Source of the DNA: Thermohalobaculum sp039180675
GTDB lineage: Bacteria > Pseudomonadota > Alphaproteobacteria > Rhodobacterales > Rhodobacteraceae
Reading direction: 5' to 3'
Assembly: GCA_039180675.1 (NCBI GenBank)
Contig: JBCDDC010000016.1
Coordinates: 53,068 to 117,067 of the forward strand
Length of the DNA: 64,000 bases
A model generated the notes under the pieces. It saw nothing but the letters and a program-made list of their open reading frames with translations, was not told where the DNA came from and did no database searches. This document shows positions 24,246-32,378 of the stretch, in pieces; position 1 is the stretch's first letter; the number at the start of each line of letters is the position of its first letter. The translations under genes and the position numbers were made by a program.

Positions 24246-24764
24246 TTAGGCGGCCTTAGCTTCCAGCACCGCATCCACCTTGGCGGAAGCTTTGGTCTCG
24301 TCGGTTTTCTCAACCGCAGCGACTTCGCGTGTCAGACGCTCAAGCGCCGCTTCGTAGAGCTGACGCTCCGAATACGACTGCTCCGGCTGATCGCCAGCGC
24401 GGTAGAGGTCGCGGACCACTTCGGCGATCGAGATCAGATCGCCAGAATTGATCTTCTGCTCATATTCCTGAGCCCGCCGGGACCACATCGCGCGTTTGAC
24501 CTTTGCGCGGCCTTTGAGCGTTTCCAGCGCCTGGCCAACGATGTCGGGCGACGATAGGGAACGCATGCCGATCGAAACGGCTTTCGCGGTAGGAACGCGC
24601 AGGGTCATCTTGTCTTTTTCAAACGAGATGACGAATAGCTCCATCTTCATACCGGCGATTTCCTGGGTCTCGATCGATACGATACGACCGACACCATGAG
24701 CAGGATAAACGACATAATCGTTTGCGCGGAATTCAAGCGATTTGGCTTTTGCTGCCTTAGACAT
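24246..24764 (-). CDS. carD: CarD-family transcriptional regulator
   Basis: A 172-residue protein with the N-terminal CarD/TRCF RNA-polymerase interaction domain (FRANDYVVYPAHGVGRI, about residues 12-28; VISFEKDKMTLRVPTAKA) and a helical C-terminal DNA-contacting domain. In Rhodobacter sphaeroides CarD binds the polymerase beta subunit and activates promoters that lack T at position -7, including rRNA promoters. It is a single-gene unit with a strong terminator. The last 25 residues are Ala- and Lys-rich. Confidence 0.92.
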   Translation of the reverse strand: MSKAAKAKSLEFRANDYVVYPAHGVGRIVSIETQEIAGMKMELFVISFEKDKMTLRVPTAKAVSIGMRSLSSPDIVGQALETLKGRAKVKRAMWSRRAQEYEQKINSGDLISIAEVVRDLYRAGDQPEQSYSERQLYEAALERLTREVAAVEKTDETKASAKVDAVLEAKAA

Positions 24765-25083
24765 TCTCTCTCCGAACCATCTTGTACGGCACTCTGGCCA
24801 TTCTAGCGGACAAAAAGACCGGCCCTCGTGTAAGACACGGTGGTCAGTTTAGGATTCCTCTGAAACGCAGGGCGCGCAAACTCTCTCCCTTAGCGCACCA
24901 TTCCTTTCTGCAAACGTAATGTAACAACTTTGGGTACGAATTTCCACTCTGGAGCCTAAAAAAGAGTCACATAGACGTGTTCTTGCGGCTTCGTTGAAAT
25001 GCTGGGGCCAAATCACCTGCCTTTTGGGTAACAATCGAAACGAGGCAGAGGTTCTGACCTTTTGAGTGGCCCAATGAAACTGA
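24765..25083. promoter_or_regulatory. 319-bp spacer upstream of carD
   Basis: No convincing gene is present. The stretch is less GC-rich than its surroundings and must hold the carD promoter and the end of the fdxA transcript. I see no clear -35/-10 pair and no strong hairpin. Confidence 0.4.
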
Positions 25084-25422
25084 TCAGTCGCCTTCGCCAG
25101 GCTGCTCCGAGAAGTATTTTTCAAGCTTGCCCGATTCGCCGTCATACTTCTCCGCGTCCGGCATCGCGTCGCGCTTGATGGTCAGCACAGGCCAGTCATC
25201 CGCGTATTTCTTGGCAAGCTCGATCCAGGATTCCAGCCCGCTTTCGGTATCGGGCCGGATCGCGTCGACCGGGCATTCCGGCTCACACACCCCGCAGTCG
25301 ATGCACTCGTCCGGGTGGATCACCAGCATGTTCTCACCCTCGTAGAAACAATCGACCGGGCATACCTCCACACAATCGGTGTGTTTGCACATGATGCAAT
25401 TGTCGGTCACCACGTAGGTCAT
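25084..25422 (-). CDS. fdxA: seven-iron ferredoxin FdxA
   Basis: A 112-residue ferredoxin with the N-terminal [3Fe-4S]/[4Fe-4S] pattern of alphaproteobacterial FdxA: CIMCKHTDCVEVCPVD, then CIDCGVCEPECPVD near residues 39-52. The long C-terminal helix (WIELAKKYADDWPVLT) is also typical. It is a soluble electron carrier. It follows the S4 and helicase genes on the same strand after a 74-bp gap. Confidence 0.93.
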   Translation of the reverse strand: MTYVVTDNCIMCKHTDCVEVCPVDCFYEGENMLVIHPDECIDCGVCEPECPVDAIRPDTESGLESWIELAKKYADDWPVLTIKRDAMPDAEKYDGESGKLEKYFSEQPGEGD

Positions 25423-25496
25423 GGGTTAGAACTCCTGGGTTATCGCTCGCGCGAACCCTGTGTACCCATGGGTATTATGTATGCTGTCCGCCCGCA

Positions 25497-25895
25497 TCAA
25501 GACCGTGAACGCCGCAGTGCGTCGATTTCCCGCCGTTGACGTTTCGTCGGCCTTCCGACGCCAGGTGCGCGTTCTGCGGTCTTGAGGCCGATGTTCGCGG
25601 TGCCTTGTGCCTCCGGAGGCGCCGGTGGGTCGAGATCGGTATAAAGCGTCGCGGCCTCGATCGCGGGTCCACGGCGCACCCCCAAAGCATCGACCTGGAT
25701 CACCCGCACGGCGCGACCGATCGGGAAGGTCAAGACATCGCCCGGGCGCACGGAGGTGGAGGCTTTGGTCACCCGAAGCGCGTTGACCCGAACCCCACCA
25801 GTGGTGACCGCGGCACTCGCCTTTGAGCGTGTCCTGAAGAAACGCGCCTGCCAGAGCCACTTATCCAATCTGATCGAGGGGCCGGGATCGCTCAC
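25497..25895 (-). CDS. S4-domain RNA-binding protein (Hsp15/HslR-like)
   Basis: A 132-residue protein beginning at GTG 25895 directly after the helicase stop codon. The S4 domain covers about residues 8-70 (IRLDKWLWQARFFRTRSKASAAV, GGVRVNAL). The basic tail (PTKRQRREIDALRRS) fits RNA binding. Hsp15 of E. coli rescues stalled 50S subunits carrying nascent chain. The zero-gap junction with the helicase suggests the two act on the same RNA. Confidence 0.87.
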   Translation of the reverse strand: MSDPGPSIRLDKWLWQARFFRTRSKASAAVTTGGVRVNALRVTKASTSVRPGDVLTFPIGRAVRVIQVDALGVRRGPAIEAATLYTDLDPPAPPEAQGTANIGLKTAERAPGVGRPTKRQRREIDALRRSRS

Positions 25896-28754
25896 TCAGG
25901 ATTTCTTGAGCTTTTGAAGCACCGCAAACGGGCTGTCGGGGTCCATTGGCTTGTCTCTGCGCTGCGGGCCCTTGCCTGGTTTGCCTTTGGGTGCGCCACC
26001 GCCCTTGAACTTTCCCTTGCCGGCCTTCTTGGCGCTCTTGTGGCTTTGCTCGCTGCGGGATGTGTGTTTGCGCCCCTGACCACCGTGATCGCTGCGTCGT
26101 TGAACAGTGAAAGTATAGAAAACCTCGATCTCGGGCTCTTCTGGCGCTGCGGTATCGTCACCTGCAGTGGCCGCGTCCTGCGCGTCCTGATCCGGTAGAT
26201 CTTCCCCTGCCTCAGGCGATGCTGTGACCATGTCCTCGGTGGCCATCGGCTGCTCGGATGATCCGGGGGGTGCCAACGTATCAGGTTCCGCGTTCTGGTC
26301 AGTGTCATCCGTCGGGGTGGCCGCCTCTTCCGCTGGCGTCTCCTCCGCAGTCGGGCGCGGCGCAGGTGGCGGTTTTGGGCGCTCGCCACGATCCGCCTTG
26401 AAGCCAAGCGCCTGCATGATGTCGGCGAACTGCTCCAGCGTGCAGCCGGTGATCGACAACATATCTGGCTGCGCCTCGAATCCGGCTTTCGCATCCATTG
26501 GGCGCAACAGATCCGCCAGCCGCTCCAGCATGTCGATCCTCAGCGCCCGCTGCCCACACAGGCGATAGCCTGCCATCTCGTAGAAGCCGTCAGGAGCACC
26601 TTCGACCCCGGGGACCGTAACGTGGCCCGGAGGCGGTGCCTCAGGAAACTCGTCGAGATCCTTCCAAAGCGACCAGAGCACCAGGCGAAGCCGGGTTGGC
26701 GCCGGTTTGAGCAACGGCGTCATGAAGATGTTGTGCTGACCGAACCGCATGCTGTGCTTGCGCAGGAGAGCACGGTCCTCTTGCGCCAGTTGCCGGATAT
26801 CATCCGCAATCTGACGACGTGGGATAATCCCCAGCGCCTCGACCATCTGAAAGGCGACACCTTTGCCAAGGCCCGTGATCGCCTCGTCATCGCGCATCGC
26901 GATCAGTGGCTCGAACTGGCTCTGCACACGCCGTCCGATCCAGTGGGTGAGCCGTCTTTCGACTTTCTCAGCCACTTCCGTGCCTGCGATATCGTCGACA
27001 AAGACCCGCACCCGCGGGGTCAAAATCGTGTCGCCCTTCTCCAGCTTGCCGATCGCGTAGGTGCCCCACATCAACCCGCCCTGCTCGGTCAGGTCGATCT
27101 CGGTGTCGGGGCTGAGGTAGAGTTTGTCTGCGCGCTTGGCGAATTCGCTCGCCAGGGCAGCCATTGAAGCTGAGCGCAGGGTTTTCAGCTCCTCGGAACT
27201 TGCCGTTTCGTCTATGGTGAAACGGAAACCATCAAGTCGGCCGAGGAAATGCCCCTCGGCAGAAACCTCGTCCTTGTCGTTCACTTCGGCCAACAGCCGT
27301 TCCTTCCCCTTCAACCGCCGGATCAAGTCCGAGCTCCGCCGGTCGACAAATCTCTGCGTCAGTGCCGCGTGCAGGGCATCGCCCAGCCGGTCCTCCGTTC
27401 TACGCGTCCGCTCCTGCCATTCCGCCGCGTCTTCGAGCCAGTTCGCACGATTTGCGACATAGGTCCACGTTCGAATGAAGGCGAGGCGCGTGGACAGGGT
27501 GTCGATATCGCCATCGGTCCGGTCCACCCGGCCCAACTGCTCCGAGAACCAGGTCGATGGTATACAGCCCTCCTCAGTCCGCAGAAACCGGTAAATCCTT
27601 GAAATCAAGCTTGCATGATCCTGAGGCGCGGTTTGCCGGAAATCCGGGATCTGACAGCAGGCCCAAAGCTGGCGCACATGGTCGGGGTGGCGGGTCAGCT
27701 CCATGATCTCTCGATCTTCGGACAAGGTTCTAAGCGCTGTCAGGTCCTCCGCCTCCCGCGCGCGGGCCAGCCCCGATTCGCCTGGACTTTCCTCCAGCGA
27801 GGCAACCAGGGCTGGAACCGAGGCGTAGGACAGCCGGCTGTTGCGCCATTCCAGGCGGCGTATTGGGGCGAAACGGTGCTGTTCGATCGCCTCCACGACG
27901 TCCTGCTCCAGCGGATCGCAATCCGCGGTCACTCCGAAAGTGCCGTTTGAAGTATACCTCCCAGCGCGCCCGGCGATCTGTGCAAGTTCGTTCGGATGGA
28001 GATGTCGGATCTGGCGCCCGTCGAACTTGGATCTCCCGGCGAAGGCCACATGGTCCACATCCATGTTCAGCCCCATCCCGATCGCATCGGTCGCGACCAG
28101 ATAATCCACCTCGCCGTTCTGATAGAGCGCGACTTGCGCATTCCGGGTGCGTGGGCTCAATGCGCCCATCACAACCGCCGCGCCACCCCGCTGGCGCCGC
28201 AGCAACTCGGCAATCGCGTAGACCTGATCGACTGAGAAGGCGACCACGGCCGTGCGTGGCCTAAGGCGGCTGATCTTGCGTGCGCCGGAATAGGTGAGGT
28301 CTGAGAACCGCTCCCGCCGCTCCACCCGCGTCCCGGGGATGAGCTCAGTGATCCGTCCGCGCACGGTGTCAGCCCCTAGGAACAGCGTTTCGTGCCGCCC
28401 ACGCGCATTCAGCAGGCGATCGGTGAAGATATGCCCGCGCTCCGGGTCCGCGCACATCTGTATCTCGTCAATCGCGACAAAATCGAAGCCGCGTTCAAGC
28501 GGCATCGCCTCGACCGTGCAGACGAAATACTGGGGACGTGGAGGCTGGATCCGCTCCTCTCCGGTGATCAGCGCAACCGATTGCGGGCCGCGCATACCCA
28601 CGATCTTGTCATAGACTTCGCGTGCCAGAAGCCGCAGAGGTAGGCCGATGATCCCGCTCTCCCGCGCCAGCATGCGCTGGATCGCCTCGTGGGTTTTCCC
28701 GGTGTTGGTGGGCCCGAGCAGGGCCGTGACATGAGCGTCGACGGGCTGGAGCAA
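25896..28754 (-). CDS. SUV3-like superfamily 2 RNA helicase
   Basis: A 952-residue protein. Walker A is LGPTNTGKTHEAI at about residues 13-25, motif II FVAIDEIQMC at about 91-100, and the C-terminal helicase motifs DAIGMGLNMDVDHVAF and QIAGRAGRY at about 240-275. A long middle region precedes a disordered tail rich in Pro, Ala, Asp and Glu (about 790-890) and a final Lys/Gly-rich RNA-binding-like end. The family includes mitochondrial SUV3, which unwinds RNA for degradation. Most alphaproteobacteria carry it with an S4 partner. It is cytoplasmic. Confidence 0.88.
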   Translation of the reverse strand: MLQPVDAHVTALLGPTNTGKTHEAIQRMLARESGIIGLPLRLLAREVYDKIVGMRGPQSVALITGEERIQPPRPQYFVCTVEAMPLERGFDFVAIDEIQMCADPERGHIFTDRLLNARGRHETLFLGADTVRGRITELIPGTRVERRERFSDLTYSGARKISRLRPRTAVVAFSVDQVYAIAELLRRQRGGAAVVMGALSPRTRNAQVALYQNGEVDYLVATDAIGMGLNMDVDHVAFAGRSKFDGRQIRHLHPNELAQIAGRAGRYTSNGTFGVTADCDPLEQDVVEAIEQHRFAPIRRLEWRNSRLSYASVPALVASLEESPGESGLARAREAEDLTALRTLSEDREIMELTRHPDHVRQLWACCQIPDFRQTAPQDHASLISRIYRFLRTEEGCIPSTWFSEQLGRVDRTDGDIDTLSTRLAFIRTWTYVANRANWLEDAAEWQERTRRTEDRLGDALHAALTQRFVDRRSSDLIRRLKGKERLLAEVNDKDEVSAEGHFLGRLDGFRFTIDETASSEELKTLRSASMAALASEFAKRADKLYLSPDTEIDLTEQGGLMWGTYAIGKLEKGDTILTPRVRVFVDDIAGTEVAEKVERRLTHWIGRRVQSQFEPLIAMRDDEAITGLGKGVAFQMVEALGIIPRRQIADDIRQLAQEDRALLRKHSMRFGQHNIFMTPLLKPAPTRLRLVLWSLWKDLDEFPEAPPPGHVTVPGVEGAPDGFYEMAGYRLCGQRALRIDMLERLADLLRPMDAKAGFEAQPDMLSITGCTLEQFADIMQALGFKADRGERPKPPPAPRPTAEETPAEEAATPTDDTDQNAEPDTLAPPGSSEQPMATEDMVTASPEAGEDLPDQDAQDAATAGDDTAAPEEPEIEVFYTFTVQRRSDHGGQGRKHTSRSEQSHKSAKKAGKGKFKGGGAPKGKPGKGPQRRDKPMDPDSPFAVLQKLKKS

Positions 28755-28835
28755 GATCGCAGGTTCCGGATGGGGCGGTTATCACTGATAAAGCGTGCAA
28801 TGGTGTTCGCCGCAAGGCTCACGCAGAGCTAAGGC

Positions 28836-29504
28836 CTACAACTCCCGCCCGTCAACATCTGGCGCGAGGCGTCGGATCGCCTCCTGCGCAGGCTCCATGT
28901 TCGGGTGCAGTTCGACGACGCGGCGATATGCGGTAAGCGCCCCCTTCTTGTCGCCCAAACGGTCGAGGATGATGCCGAGCCCTGAGAGCGCCCCGAAATG
29001 CCGTGGCTCCAGCAGCAGTGTCTTCTGGATATCGGCCACCGAGGCGCCGTACTCCCCTTGCAGGAAGTAGACGGTCGCGCGCTTGTTCCATCCTTCGGCG
29101 AAGTTCGGGGCTAGGCGCACGAGGTCGTTCAGATGAGTGAGCGCCGTCTCGTAGTCACGGTCCTCCATGGCCCATTCCGCACGGTTCATGAGAAGATCCA
29201 TGGATGCGGAACCCGACTGCGACCAAGCGGCCCAGATCTGACCCTGGATGCGTTGCCAATCCGGGTTCTCCGGCTCCGCGAGGCGTTCGAACAGGCCATC
29301 CAGGTGGCGGGCCCGTAGTTCCGCCTCGGTTAAATCGGCCTCGAAGTCTTGGTGCGTCTCAGGCGCGGGGGCCTGCTCCGCTCCGTTTTGCTCTGTCTCC
29401 GCCTCGGGTGGCGCAACCTGTGCCCAGAGTGGTGAGCTTGCCGCGAGTGCCCCGGCGAACATAGCCGACGCCACGGAATGCTTGAGTCTCAGCTTTTGTC
29501 TCAT
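28836..29504 (-). CDS. tetratricopeptide-repeat protein, secreted
   Basis: A 222-residue protein with an N-terminal signal sequence (about residues 1-28, ending SSPLWAQ). After an acidic Pro/Glu linker it has about three TPR motifs from residue 100 to 215 (DYETALTHLNDLVRLAPNFAEGWNKRATVYF, then EYGASVADIQKTLLLEPRHFGALSGLG). It is probably a periplasmic protein-interaction module. No partner is obvious. Confidence 0.78.
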   Translation of the reverse strand: MRQKLRLKHSVASAMFAGALAASSPLWAQVAPPEAETEQNGAEQAPAPETHQDFEADLTEAELRARHLDGLFERLAEPENPDWQRIQGQIWAAWSQSGSASMDLLMNRAEWAMEDRDYETALTHLNDLVRLAPNFAEGWNKRATVYFLQGEYGASVADIQKTLLLEPRHFGALSGLGIILDRLGDKKGALTAYRRVVELHPNMEPAQEAIRRLAPDVDGREL

Positions 29505-29586
29505 TACCCAATCATAGGGACGGCCGCGCCCTTTTCAAACATCCCGATAGCGGCCTCGGCTTTCGCAAACACGGAATGAGGACGCT

Positions 29587-29877
29587 ATGAGCGAGATCTT
29601 GAACAAAGCACAGGAAATGATGGCCGAGAAGGTCAACGAGACCGGGTTCGACGGTTCCGTCAAATTCGATATCGAGGACACCGGCGTCCTGCGCATCGAG
29701 GGCGGCGACGTCACGCTCGAAGATGGCGAGTCCGACGTGACGATTCTTGCCGACGCCGATACGCTGCAGGAACTTGTGAGTGGGGAGCTTTCCCCGACCT
29801 CGGCTTTCATGTCGGGTAGGATCAAGATCGAGGGTGATATGGGCGTTGCGATGAAGCTGAGCTCGCTTCTGGGGTGA
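29587..29877 (+). CDS. SCP2 sterol-binding domain protein
   Basis: A 96-residue single-domain SCP2 protein. The pattern SVKFDIEDTGVLRIEGGDV, then ELVSGELSPTSAFMSGRIKIEGDMGVAMKL, is the typical core and end of the fold. It probably binds a lipid or acyl-CoA. It starts after GAGGACGCT and is 4 bp from the hydrolase that follows, so they form a two-gene operon linked to lipid turnover. Confidence 0.85.
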   Translation: MSEILNKAQEMMAEKVNETGFDGSVKFDIEDTGVLRIEGGDVTLEDGESDVTILADADTLQELVSGELSPTSAFMSGRIKIEGDMGVAMKLSSLLG

Positions 29878-29881
29878 TTTC

Positions 29882-30811
29882 ATGATGCCAGCCGTCGACC
29901 TGCCCCCGGGGGCCATCCCCTGGGACGACGGGTTCGAAGTGGTCACTTCGGACGGCAAGACCCTGCGCGCGGCGATCTGGGAAGGCGAGGCGAGGGGGAC
30001 GGTGCTTCTCCTCTCGGGCCGGACGGAGTTTCTTGAGAAGATGGCGGTGCCCGCGGCGGCGCTTGTGTCGCGTGGGTTCACGGTGGTCAGCTTCGACTGG
30101 CGGGGCCAGGGCCTGTCGGAGCGTCTCGCCGAGCCGCCGATCATGGGCCATGTGGAAAAATTCACCGATTATCACCTGGATTTGAAGGCACTGCTCTCCG
30201 CACCCCAGGTCGCCCGCCTCGGCGATATCAGTTTGATGCTTGCCCATTCGATGGGGGGAGCGATCGGTCTCGGCGCGCTCCATCGCGGGATCGTCAAGCC
30301 GAGGGCGGTTGTCTTCTCTGCCCCGATGCTGGGTTTCGAGATGTCCGAGACGCTCCGGATCGCGGGTTATGTGACGACAAAGATCGCGGGGTTATTAGGC
30401 AAGCTCGACAAGCGACCCCCGTTCGGCGATGTCGACAAGCCTTATGTCTTCGAGGGGTATGAGGGAAACGTTCTTACCTCTGACCGAGAGATCTTCGACT
30501 GGATGGTCAAAGCGTTGAAGGAAGAGCCTCGGCTGCAACTCGCCATGCCCTCGATCCGCTGGCTCGACGAAGCGACTGATGAGATGGAGTGGCTGGCGCA
30601 GCAGGAAAAGCTCGATATTCCGGTCGCTTTTGTCGATGGAACCGAGGAAGCTGTGGTGGATCGCAATGCGATCGCGGCCGCGGTCAAGCGCCTAGATGCA
30701 GAAATGTTCTCGATCGAAGGGGCTCGCCACGAGGTTCTTATCGAGTCAGAGCCTCTGCGCAATCGGGCCTGGGCCCTGATCGACGATTTCCTCGAAAGAA
30801 ATGGGATCTGA
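29882..30811 (+). CDS. alpha/beta-hydrolase, lysophospholipase (PldB-like)
   Basis: A 309-residue hydrolase. The oxyanion and strand region is TVLLLSGRTEFLEKM (about residues 39-53), the nucleophile elbow LAHSMGGAIGLG has Ser near 122, the acid is in AFVDGTEEAVVD and the catalytic His in EGARHEVLIE (about 281). This is the PldB / serine aminopeptidase S33 group, which acts on lysophospholipids or monoacylglycerols. It is coupled to the SCP2 gene. ATG 29885 is an equal alternative start. Confidence 0.84.
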   Translation: MMPAVDLPPGAIPWDDGFEVVTSDGKTLRAAIWEGEARGTVLLLSGRTEFLEKMAVPAAALVSRGFTVVSFDWRGQGLSERLAEPPIMGHVEKFTDYHLDLKALLSAPQVARLGDISLMLAHSMGGAIGLGALHRGIVKPRAVVFSAPMLGFEMSETLRIAGYVTTKIAGLLGKLDKRPPFGDVDKPYVFEGYEGNVLTSDREIFDWMVKALKEEPRLQLAMPSIRWLDEATDEMEWLAQQEKLDIPVAFVDGTEEAVVDRNAIAAAVKRLDAEMFSIEGARHEVLIESEPLRNRAWALIDDFLERNGI

Positions 30812-30841
30812 GGCCTGGGCCAGATCGCAGAGCGCGCGCCC

Positions 30842-31657
30842 TCACGCCTCCTGGTCGGGAATCTTGCTGAGTATCTCCAAGGCTTCAGCATGCACCCTCG
30901 GGTCGCCTGCGACCAGGGAGCGGCCGCCCCAGCGCACATCACGGCCCTGCCAATCAGTCGCAACACCGCCCGCCGCTTCAACGAGTGCGGCAGGGGCGGC
31001 GATGTCGTAGGCCGCCAGTCCACTTTCGATCACCAGATCAACATGCCCCATGGCCACCATCGCATAGGCATAGCAATCCATGCCGTAGCGGGTCAGCCGA
31101 GTACGCTGCCGGATATCCTCGAAGGCCACGGCCTCCATTTTTGTGAAAAGGCTAATATCGGTCGTGAGCAGGGTGGCTTCGGAAAGACTGTCACAGGCGC
31201 GAGTCGCTATCTGATGGGTTGCACCGTTGCGTGCGAACCTTGCACCGTGGCCCCTGACACCGGTGAACCGCTCTCCCGTGAAGGGCTGATCGATCACCCC
31301 GATCCGCCCCTCAACGCCATCATCTAGGGCGATGAGCACGCCCCAGGTCGGCAGGCCTGAGATGAACGCGCGGGTCCCGTCGATTGGATCCAGCACCCAG
31401 GTGAGGCCGCTGGTGCCCTCGAACACTCCATGCTCTTCTCCGAAGATCCCGTCCGTTGGCCGTTCCTCGGTCAGGAGCGCGCGCATCGCGGCCTCTGCCT
31501 CGCGGTCGCCCGCGGTGACGGGATCAAAGCCGGCTTCTCCAGCTTTGTTGTCGGTTGAGAGACGGTCAGCCCTGAAATGCTTCAGGGCGGCGGCGCCTGC
31601 ATGATCGGCCATCCTATGGGCCAGATCTGTCAGCACGTCGAGTTCTTCGTCCGTCAA
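30842..31657 (-). CDS. hisN: histidinol-phosphatase (inositol monophosphatase family)
   Basis: A 271-residue phosphatase of the IMPase fold. The metal sites are GEEHG (about residues 73-77) and VLDPIDGTRAFISG (about 91-104), and YDIAAPAALVEAAGG near residue 217 is the third motif. Alphaproteobacterial HisN removes phosphate from L-histidinol phosphate in histidine synthesis; inositol-phosphatase activity is the main alternative. It is the downstream gene of the XRE regulator on the same strand, with a hairpin in the gap. Confidence 0.85.
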   Translation of the reverse strand: MTDEELDVLTDLAHRMADHAGAAALKHFRADRLSTDNKAGEAGFDPVTAGDREAEAAMRALLTEERPTDGIFGEEHGVFEGTSGLTWVLDPIDGTRAFISGLPTWGVLIALDDGVEGRIGVIDQPFTGERFTGVRGHGARFARNGATHQIATRACDSLSEATLLTTDISLFTKMEAVAFEDIRQRTRLTRYGMDCYAYAMVAMGHVDLVIESGLAAYDIAAPAALVEAAGGVATDWQGRDVRWGGRSLVAGDPRVHAEALEILSKIPDQEA

Positions 31658-31661
31658 GGTC

Positions 31662-31689
31662 GGGCTCTCCCAAAGAGATCAGAGAGCCC
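31662..31689. terminator. hairpin between the XRE gene and hisN
   Basis: An 8-bp perfect stem GGGCTCTC (31662-31669) / GAGAGCCC (31682-31689) with a 12-nt loop. No good T-run follows on the minus strand, so it may be a weak terminator, an RNA-processing site or an attenuator ahead of hisN. Confidence 0.4.
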
Positions 31690-31737
31690 TTGTTCCCCCG
31701 CCACGAGACATAATCAAGTGTCTCGCTACCGATCCTT

Positions 31738-32100
31738 TCAGGCAGCGTCGCTCAGGACCCTTGCCAGATCGAAGAGCCTGCGGCGCTGGTTCTCAGGGAT
31801 CGAGTAATATGCACGAACCAATTCGAGCGCTTCCTTATCGGTCATCATATCGCCCTGAGCGGTCCCGGCGTCGTTACCGACTCCTTCGAGCCCCTCAAAG
31901 AAAAACGACACGGGCACGTCGAGCGCGTCGGCAATATCCCAGAGGCGCGAAGCCGAAATCCGGTTGGTACCGGTCTCATACTTCTGGATCTGCTGGAATT
32001 TGATTCCGACCCTGTTGCCGAGCTGTTGCTGGGTCATACCCACCATCCAACGGCGTTGCCGGACACGCTGGCCCACATGTTCATCAACTGGATGCTTCAT
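31738..32100 (-). CDS. XRE helix-turn-helix regulator (PraR/PhrR-like)
   Basis: A 120-residue protein with one HTH_3 domain at about residues 10-70 (VRQRRWMVGMTQQQLGNRVGIKFQQIQKYETGTNRISASRLWDIADAL). A short helical C-terminal part ends LFDLARVLSD. Close relatives in rhizobia (PraR/PhrR) repress quorum-sensing and adhesion genes and often regulate themselves. A perfect 6-bp dyad about 150 bp upstream could be its operator. Confidence 0.82.
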   Translation of the reverse strand: MKHPVDEHVGQRVRQRRWMVGMTQQQLGNRVGIKFQQIQKYETGTNRISASRLWDIADALDVPVSFFFEGLEGVGNDAGTAQGDMMTDKEALELVRAYYSIPENQRRRLFDLARVLSDAA

Positions 32101-32378
32101 TCTTTACTCCGGTTTGCACTCACCGTCTGATGCGGTCTCAACCAGAGAGAAGCAATTCCCATGCCAACTCCGAAGCGCTGCGAACTTAGATTGACGCTAC
32201 GGAAGGCTGTTGGGTCCAAAAGTTCAACAATGAGGCGTTTTACCTTACGTTAAGGTCCGCTGCGAAACCAAACGAACATGTGACAACATTTGAAATCATC
32301 TTTCGGTTGAGTGGCTTGCAGTTCGCAAAAATTGCTTTTTGCAAAATGCAATGCATTCTGCAATTATTACGGTAGTCG
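32101..32378. promoter_or_regulatory. AT-rich control region upstream of the XRE gene
   Basis: This 278-bp spacer has no gene. It contains ACCTTA-CGT-TAAGGT at 32242-32256, a perfect 6-bp dyad, and two overlapping AT-rich palindromes at 32325-32342 and 32345-32357 near the end of the BipA gene. The former is a candidate repressor site, and the latter may help end the BipA transcript. Confidence 0.4.

Noticed and set aside
24849..25145. 98-codon minus-strand frame between fdxA and carD
   Set aside because: It begins inside fdxA in another frame and lacks a ribosome site.
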